This document shows positions 8,050-11,790 of a stretch of DNA of 11,790 nt, piece after piece. Source of the stretch: JBBSUX01 sp038234045 (GTDB lineage: Bacteria; Pseudomonadota; Gammaproteobacteria; Burkholderiales; Burkholderiaceae_C). A program made the translations under genes and the position numbers. Numbering within the stretch: the first letter of the stretch is position 1; every line of letters starts with the position of its first letter. The DNA lies in NCBI GenBank assembly GCA_038234045.1, contig JBBSUX010000091.1, positions 1 to 11,790 on the forward strand. The letters run 5' to 3'. The notes below the pieces were generated by a model. It did not search any database, had not been told where the DNA came from, and was given only the letters and a program-made list of their open reading frames with translations.

Positions 8050-8066
8050 CAAGCTCGGGGTCGGGG
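8044..8066 (+). other. Weak stem-loop between cca and the HEPN gene
   Basis: CCCTGAC 8044-8050 can pair with GTCGGGG 8060-8066, including one G-U pair, over a nine-base loop. It overlaps the cca stop codon. There is no T tract. It could be a weak terminator, a control element of the downstream module, or chance in GC-rich DNA. Confidence 0.25.
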
Positions 8067-8090
8067 TATGAATTCAGAACACGGTTTAAC

Positions 8091-8095
8091 GGAGG
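8091..8095 (+). promoter_or_regulatory. Strong ribosome binding site of the HEPN gene
   Basis: GGAGG lies six bases before ATG 8102. It is the best Shine-Dalgarno in the window and fixes the start of the HEPN gene. Confidence 0.75.
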
Positions 8096-8101
8096 CTTCG
8101 T

Positions 8102-8536
8102 ATGGCTGATTCCAAACTCGATCTGGGCGCGTTGCGCAGTGCGGTGGCGTCACTGGAAAGCGGCCTGGAAGTGGTGTGTGACACCAGCTGGTTCACCCAA
8201 CAGACTTCCAAGGTGCAGAACACCCTGATTGCCGGCGTGATTCAGAACTTCGAGTTCGTCTATGAAGTCGGCTTCAAAATGCTGCGCCGCCAGATTGAGC
8301 TGGACGCTGCCAGCCCCGCCGATGTGGATGAAAGCAACTTTCGCGACGTGCTGCGCGTGGCGGGCGAAAAGGGTCTGATTGCCGATGTCGAAGCGTGGTT
8401 TCGATACCGGCAAATGCGCAACATCACTGCCCACACCTACGATCACGAAAAAGCCCGGAAGGTATATCAGGGAACGTTGGTGTTCATCGGCGACGCGCGG
8501 GCCCTGCTTGCCAGTCTTGAGGCGCGCAATGCCTGA
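8102..8536 (+). CDS. HEPN-domain protein of the HI0074 family, likely toxin of a HEPN/MNT pair
   Basis: A 144-residue all-alpha protein of the type annotated as nucleotidyltransferase substrate-binding (HI0074 family), a branch of the HEPN fold. The helix-rich opening (LGALRSAVASLESGLEV) and FEFVYEVGFKMLRRQIE are typical. The key motif is RNITAHTY: Arg106-x4-His111-x-Tyr113, which matches the RX4HXY signature of HepT-type HEPN ribonucleases. In studied pairs the Arg and His are needed for RNA cleavage, and the Tyr is AMPylated by the partner to switch the toxin off. The gene overlaps the downstream nucleotidyltransferase by 8 nt (8529-8536), so the two are translationally coupled. That this copy is a toxin is inferred from the motif and the pairing; HI0074-family members are less studied than HepT itself. 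Confidence 0.88.
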   Translation: MADSKLDLGALRSAVASLESGLEVVCDTSWFTQQTSKVQNTLIAGVIQNFEFVYEVGFKMLRRQIELDAASPADVDESNFRDVLRVAGEKGLIADVEAWFRYRQMRNITAHTYDHEKARKVYQGTLVFIGDARALLASLEARNA

Positions 8537-8873
8537 GCGTCCGCTGATTGAGGTGCGCCCTGACCTGTGGGACATCGTTCAGGGCATCTTGCGCGCGCAC
8601 CTTCCCCAGCACGAAGTCTGGGCCTTTGGCTCGCGCGCCAAATCGATGGCCAAACCCTATTCCGATCTGGATTTGGTTGTCATCACCGATCACCCCTTGT
8701 CGCTGGATGTGACCGCGGCGCTGACGGATGCCTTTGCCGAGTCCGACCTGCCATGGCGGGTGGATGTGGTGGATTGGGCAACTACCAGTGCATCGTTTCG
8801 CCAGATCATGGAGCGGGACAGGGTGGTGGTGCAGGAGGGCGGCAGACGCTCAAATCAGCAGGCGTTACCTTGA
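8529..8873 (+). CDS. Minimal nucleotidyltransferase (MNT), likely antitoxin of the HEPN/MNT pair
   Basis: A 114-residue member of the polymerase-beta-type minimal nucleotidyltransferases. The catalytic signature is complete: Gly34-Ser35, ten residues, then Asp46-Leu-Asp48, i.e. GSX10DXD as in MntA antitoxins. Asp79 in WRVDVVDW is a good third carboxylate. Known MntA proteins neutralise their HEPN partner by transferring AMP units to a tyrosine next to the toxin active site; that role is inferred here. ATG 8529 lies inside the 3' end of the HEPN gene, and only six residues precede the core helix; longer in-frame starts from 8379 would run through the HEPN gene and were not used. The order toxin then antitoxin is common for this class. 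The last dozen residues are polar and look disordered. Confidence 0.87.
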   Translation: MPERPLIEVRPDLWDIVQGILRAHLPQHEVWAFGSRAKSMAKPYSDLDLVVITDHPLSLDVTAALTDAFAESDLPWRVDVVDWATTSASFRQIMERDRVVVQEGGRRSNQQALP

Positions 8874-8984
8874 TGAATTGCGATCACAACACGCCGCCTT
8901 CCGTCGAGGCGGGATATCTCTGCATCGATGCCAGCCTCATCGCAAGTCCATCGATTCTTCGCAGTTCCCGCTCCAGCTTTCTAC

Positions 8985-8988
8985 GGAA
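8985..8988 (+). promoter_or_regulatory. Ribosome binding site of riboflavin synthase
   Basis: GGAA lies eight bases before ATG 8997. It selects this start, which gives the universal MFTGIV N-terminus, over an in-frame ATG at 8928. Confidence 0.5.
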
Positions 8989-8996
8989 ACCAACCC

Positions 8997-9704
8997 ATGT
9001 TCACAGGCATCGTCCAGGCCACGGCCACCATTTCTGCAGTCCGCAACCAGAGCGGCCTGCGCACCTTCACGCTGGACTTTCCGCCGGCCTTCTGTGATGA
9101 GCTGACCATAGGCGCCAGCGTTTCGGTAGATGGCGTTTGCCTGACAGTAACGGAGCTGATTTCGCCCGCGCGCGCGGCGTTCGACGTGATGCTGCAAAGC
9201 CTGAATGTAACAACGCTCGGCAGCTATGCACAAGGCGCAAATGTGAACGTAGAGCGTGCCGCTAAAGATGGTGCTGAGATCGGCGGCCACCCGCTGTCGG
9301 GTCACATCGATTTCTCCGCCACGCTGGCGAGCGTGCGTAAGCCAGACGACACCAATCTGGTATGGCGCATTGCTGTTCCCGAGCCGTTTCGGCGGTATAT
9401 CTTTGCCAAGGGCTACATCGCGGTGCACGGCGCGAGCCTCACCATGTCAGAAGTGAACCGCAGCGAGGGCTGGTTCGAGGTCTGGCTGATTCCCGAAACG
9501 CGTCGCGCCACCGTGTTCGAGGGCAAGCGCGAAGGCGACACGCTGAACGTGGAGATCGAGCGAAGCACCCAAGTCATGGTGGATACCGTGCGCGACGCAG
9601 TGCACGAAAGCCTGGGCCGGCTGCAGCCGATGCTGGAGGCGATCCTGAAGGAAAAGGGCCTGTCACTGGACGACTTCATGACGTCGCCAGCACCCAGGCC
9701 CTGA
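8997..9704 (+). CDS. ribE: Riboflavin synthase alpha subunit, stand-alone and divergent
   Basis: Riboflavin synthase converts two 6,7-dimethyl-8-ribityllumazine molecules into riboflavin and a pyrimidine by-product. The 235-residue product has two tandem lumazine-binding barrels. The start MFTGIVQA is diagnostic. Many active-site features line up with E. coli numbering: Phe2, Ser41 and Cys48 (DGVCLTV), His103 (SGHID), Lys138 (AKGYI) and Thr149 (GASLTM). Two conserved spots differ: the usual Glu-Thr-Leu of the first barrel reads Gln67-Ser68-Leu, and the Asp equivalent to E. coli Asp185 is Glu188 (NVEIE). About 20 extra residues follow the normal C-terminus. No other rib gene and no FMN riboswitch is nearby, so it may be a paralogue of a main rib-operon copy. 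The family assignment is firm; full catalytic activity is less certain. Confidence 0.9.
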   Translation: MFTGIVQATATISAVRNQSGLRTFTLDFPPAFCDELTIGASVSVDGVCLTVTELISPARAAFDVMLQSLNVTTLGSYAQGANVNVERAAKDGAEIGGHPLSGHIDFSATLASVRKPDDTNLVWRIAVPEPFRRYIFAKGYIAVHGASLTMSEVNRSEGWFEVWLIPETRRATVFEGKREGDTLNVEIERSTQVMVDTVRDAVHESLGRLQPMLEAILKEKGLSLDDFMTSPAPRP

Positions 9705-9707
9705 AAG

Positions 9708-9728
9708 GCGAAATCCGCAGGATTTCGC
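9708..9728. terminator. Perfect 9-bp hairpin between convergent genes, possible bidirectional terminator
   Basis: GCGAAATCC 9708-9716 pairs perfectly with GGATTTCGC 9720-9728 over a three-base GCA loop. It lies four bases after the riboflavin synthase stop and 23 bases beyond the aldo/keto reductase stop, where a shared terminator is expected. Neither side has a strong T tract; on the minus strand CTTTC follows the stem. Confidence 0.5.
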
Positions 9729-9751
9729 GCAACCGCTCAATCGGTCTGTGC

Positions 9752-10765
9752 TTACCGCAGCGCGTCGCCCATGCGGTACTCGGCTGTCACCCCATCGAGC
9801 TTTCCTTTGAGCCCGGCATCGAGCTTGACGTCAGCGGCGGCCAAGGTGGCGTCGAGCTGCTCGGGCCGGCTGGCTCCGAGAATTGGTGCGGTGATGACGG
9901 GGTTGGCCATCACCCATGCCACAGCGAGCGTGGTGAGCGGCATGCCGGCTTCGTCAGCAAGCGCCTGCAGCTTGCCAACCGTGGCAAAGCTGCGCTCGTT
10001 CCAGTAACGGTTCTGGTAGGTGTCGCCTGCCGTGCCGAGCGTGAAGCGGGTGTTCTCGCCGGGCTTTTGCGATGCGCCCTTGTACTTGCCGGTGAGCAGG
10101 CCGCCAGCCAGCGGGTTGTAGGGAATCACGCCCAGGCCTTCCTCTTCGCATAGCGGCAGCAGTTCCCGCTCGATCTCGCGAAACAGCAGGCTGTAGCGCG
10201 GCTGCAGGGAAACGAAGCGCACGATACGACGCACATCCGAGCGACCCAGCGCGCGCGCCAGTCGATACGCAAGGAAATTGGAGACGCCCACATAGCGCGC
10301 ACGGCCGGATCGCACGATCGTGTCGAGCGCTTCCAGCGTCTCATCAAGCGGCGTTTCGCGGTCGTCGGCATGCAGCTGGTACAGATCCACATAATCGGTC
10401 TGCAGGCGCTTGAGCGATGCGTCGATCGCGCTCAGCAGGTGCTTGCGCGACGATCCCTTGTCCCAGGCGTTGGGGCCCATCGCACCCCAAGCCTTGGTGG
10501 CGACGATGTGGTTGGCGCGGCCGCTGGCACCTTGTGCGAGCAACCAGCGGCCGACGATTTCTTCGGTGCGGCCAGCGCTGCTTGTATCGCCACCCAATGG
10601 ATAGACATCGGCGACGTCGAGAAAATTGATGCCGGCGGCGCTGGCCTTGTCGAGGATCTGGTGCGATACCTTCTCTTCGGTTTGCAAACCGAAAGTCATG
10701 GTGCCGAGAGCGAAGCGCGAAACGACAAGGCCGGTGGGGCCGAGGCGGGTGGTGGGTAATGTCAT
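9752..10765 (-). CDS. Aldo/keto reductase
   Basis: A 337-residue cytosolic NAD(P)H-dependent oxidoreductase of the aldo/keto reductase superfamily; the substrate cannot be told from sequence. The catalytic tetrad is complete: Asp50 and Tyr55 (FLDVADVY), Lys91 (VATKAWG) and His132 (LYQLH). The cofactor-binding end is also typical (YNPLAGGLLTGKY, then VITAPILGASRPEQLDATL). The N-terminus TRLGPTGLVVSRFALGTMTFG is normal for the family. ATG at 10765 (reading leftward) has GAGGG eight bases upstream; a TTG ten codons further out was rejected. The gene lies 30 bp downstream of the efflux gene on the same strand and may share its transcript. It converges on the riboflavin synthase gene. Confidence 0.93.
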   Translation of the reverse strand: MTLPTTRLGPTGLVVSRFALGTMTFGLQTEEKVSHQILDKASAAGINFLDVADVYPLGGDTSSAGRTEEIVGRWLLAQGASGRANHIVATKAWGAMGPNAWDKGSSRKHLLSAIDASLKRLQTDYVDLYQLHADDRETPLDETLEALDTIVRSGRARYVGVSNFLAYRLARALGRSDVRRIVRFVSLQPRYSLLFREIERELLPLCEEEGLGVIPYNPLAGGLLTGKYKGASQKPGENTRFTLGTAGDTYQNRYWNERSFATVGKLQALADEAGMPLTTLAVAWVMANPVITAPILGASRPEQLDATLAAADVKLDAGLKGKLDGVTAEYRMGDALR

Positions 10766-10773
10766 TCGATATT

Positions 10774-10778
10774 CCCTC
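10774..10778 (-). promoter_or_regulatory. Ribosome binding site of the aldo/keto reductase gene
   Basis: GAGGG on the minus strand, eight bases before ATG 10765. It decides between this ATG and an upstream TTG at 10795. Confidence 0.65.
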
Positions 10779-10795
10779 AGGAAGCGGCTATTCAA

Positions 10796-11790
10796 TCACT
10801 GCGCGGCCGGCCTTGCAGCGGCTGTCAGCGGTTGCCAACGCCCGGCAATGTTTTTCAGCAGCTGGTTCACCGCCGCTACCTGGCGGTTGCGCACGCTCAG
10901 CAGGTTGCTCCGCGCGCTCAGAACACTGGCTTGCGCGGTGATGACATTCAGGTAGCCGACGATGCCAGCCTTGTACTGGTTGTTGGCCACATCCAGCGCC
11001 TTCTGTGCCGACTTGACTCCGGCTTCGAGCACAACCTGCTCGCGCTCCAGCGCAGACGCGACGACCAGGTTGTCCTCCACCTCCTGCAGCGCGACGAGCA
11101 CTGTCTGGCGGTACTGTGCGGCCGTTTGGTCCGCGCTTGCGCGAGCGGACTCGACCACCGCACTGCGCGCACCGCCGTCAAAAAGCGACAGCGCCAGCTG
11201 CGGCCCCAGCGACCAGAAAAGGTTGGGCGCACTCAGCAGGTTGCCAAGCTGGCTGGCGCGGTAGCCAGCTGAGGCCGACAGGTTGAGCGTGGGGAAGTAG
11301 GCAGCACGCGCCACACCGATCTGCGCGTTGGCGGCGGCGACGCGACGCTCGGCGGCTGCTATGTCGGGGCGCCGCTCCAGCAGGCGCGCAGGAAGCAGCT
11401 CTGGCAGCGCGGGAGTTTGCGGCAAGGCACCGGTGGGCGCCAGGGTAAAGGCGGCCGGCGCCTCACCCACGAGGATGGCCAGCGCGTGCTCAAGTTGCGC
11501 ACGGTTGGTATCGGCTTCGATGCGCTGGGCTTCAACCGATTGCAATTGCGATTCGGCCTGCGCCACGTCAGCCGAGGAAACCACGCCCGCCTTGTAGCGG
11601 TTGCGGGTGAGATCGAGCGATTGCTGGTAGCCCTTGCCGGTATCGGCCAGCAGGGCAGCCTGCGCCTCGTTGGTGCGAAGCGCGAGGTAGGTTTGCGCCA
11701 GCGTGGCCTGGGTGGAAAGACGCAGTGCGGCAAGGTCGTCCGCGCTGGCTTGCGCGCGCGCCTGCGCTGCATCGACCGCGCCCGAAAGTC
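10796..11790 (-). CDS. NodT/TolC-type RND efflux outer-membrane protein, N-terminus outside the window
   Basis: This is the outer-membrane channel of a tripartite efflux system, exporting drugs or other small molecules through a periplasmic adaptor and an inner-membrane pump. The reading frame is open leftward from the window edge; the first complete codons read LSGAVDAAQARAQAS, and the frame ends at TGA (10798-10796). About 330 residues are visible, roughly the last 70% of a NodT protein. Two OEP repeats are recognisable: YKAGVVSSADVAQAESQLQSVEAQR in the first, and YKAGIVGYLNVITAQASVLSARSN at the same place in the second, each within long coiled-coil helices. The linker PELLPARLLERRPDIAAAERRVAAANAQIGVARAAYFPTLNLSASAGY is the family hallmark. 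The GTG at 11584 is internal and not a start. Signal peptide and lipoprotein cysteine would be outside. Adaptor and pump genes probably lie further right. Confidence 0.94.
   Translation of the reverse strand, partial: LSGAVDAAQARAQASADDLAALRLSTQATLAQTYLALRTNEAQAALLADTGKGYQQSLDLTRNRYKAGVVSSADVAQAESQLQSVEAQRIEADTNRAQLEHALAILVGEAPAAFTLAPTGALPQTPALPELLPARLLERRPDIAAAERRVAAANAQIGVARAAYFPTLNLSASAGYRASQLGNLLSAPNLFWSLGPQLALSLFDGGARSAVVESARASADQTAAQYRQTVLVALQEVEDNLVVASALEREQVVLEAGVKSAQKALDVANNQYKAGIVGYLNVITAQASVLSARSNLLSVRNRQVAAVNQLLKNIAGRWQPLTAAARPAAQ

Noticed and set aside
8010..8228. Alternative ATG at 8010 reading through into the HEPN gene in another frame
   Set aside because: It overlaps the HEPN gene out of frame, has no homology I recognise and lacks a ribosome binding site.
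8379..8528. Upstream in-frame start for the minimal nucleotidyltransferase
   Set aside because: It would overlap the HEPN gene by some 150 bases in another frame. ATG 8529 gives the usual 4-base-type coupled overlap arrangement and a normal MNT length.
8874..8996. FMN riboswitch or operator upstream of riboflavin synthase
   Set aside because: I looked for the conserved RFN core and did not find it. The only symmetric elements are the short palindromes GCATCGATGC (8922-8931) and GATATC (8913-8918), too small to claim as sites.
10766..10795. TTG start for the aldo/keto reductase ten codons upstream
   Set aside because: ATG 10765 has a good GAGGG at proper spacing and gives the family's normal N-terminus.
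11582..11584. GTG as start of the efflux gene
   Set aside because: The frame continues upstream to the window edge with clear NodT-type coiled-coil sequence, so this codon is internal.

Overview
The window reads as chromosomal DNA of a GC-rich betaproteobacterium. Burkholderiales, probably Comamonadaceae, is the best guess. It rests on the aerobic benzoyl-CoA (box) genes, the NodT-type efflux protein, the E. coli-like Cca, and an intergenic repeat family that I recall from Comamonadaceae genomes. This is inference; no search was possible.

Layout. Positions 1-4330 (+) hold the end of a box operon in the order boxC (5' end cut off) - boxB - boxA. BoxA passes electrons from NADPH to the diiron oxygenase BoxB, which epoxidises benzoyl-CoA. 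BoxC then opens the ring and releases formate. The two spacers inside the operon carry two diverged copies of one GC-rich hairpin-forming repeat. Positions 4456-6705 (+) encode a cytosolic GAF-PAS-PAS-PAS-GGDEF diguanylate cyclase, separated from boxA by a small cluster of GC-rich hairpins. Positions 6778-8049 (+) encode the CCA-adding tRNA nucleotidyltransferase with an HD domain. Next comes a two-gene HEPN/minimal-nucleotidyltransferase module (8102-8873, genes overlapping by 8 nt) with intact RX4HXY and GSX10DXD signatures, a likely toxin-antitoxin pair. A stand-alone riboflavin synthase alpha gene follows (8997-9704) with several atypical residues. After a convergent junction containing a perfect 9-bp hairpin, the minus strand carries an aldo/keto reductase (9752-10765). 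Upstream of it on the same strand is a TolC/NodT-type outer-membrane efflux protein that runs off the right edge (10796-11790).

Most genes are recognisable housekeeping or catabolic genes. The points most worth a second look are the HEPN/MNT pair placed directly behind cca, the covarying repeat hairpins inside the box operon, and the divergent riboflavin synthase. I see no CRISPR array, rRNA, tRNA gene, insertion sequence or prophage. No stretch longer than 300 bases lacks a gene.
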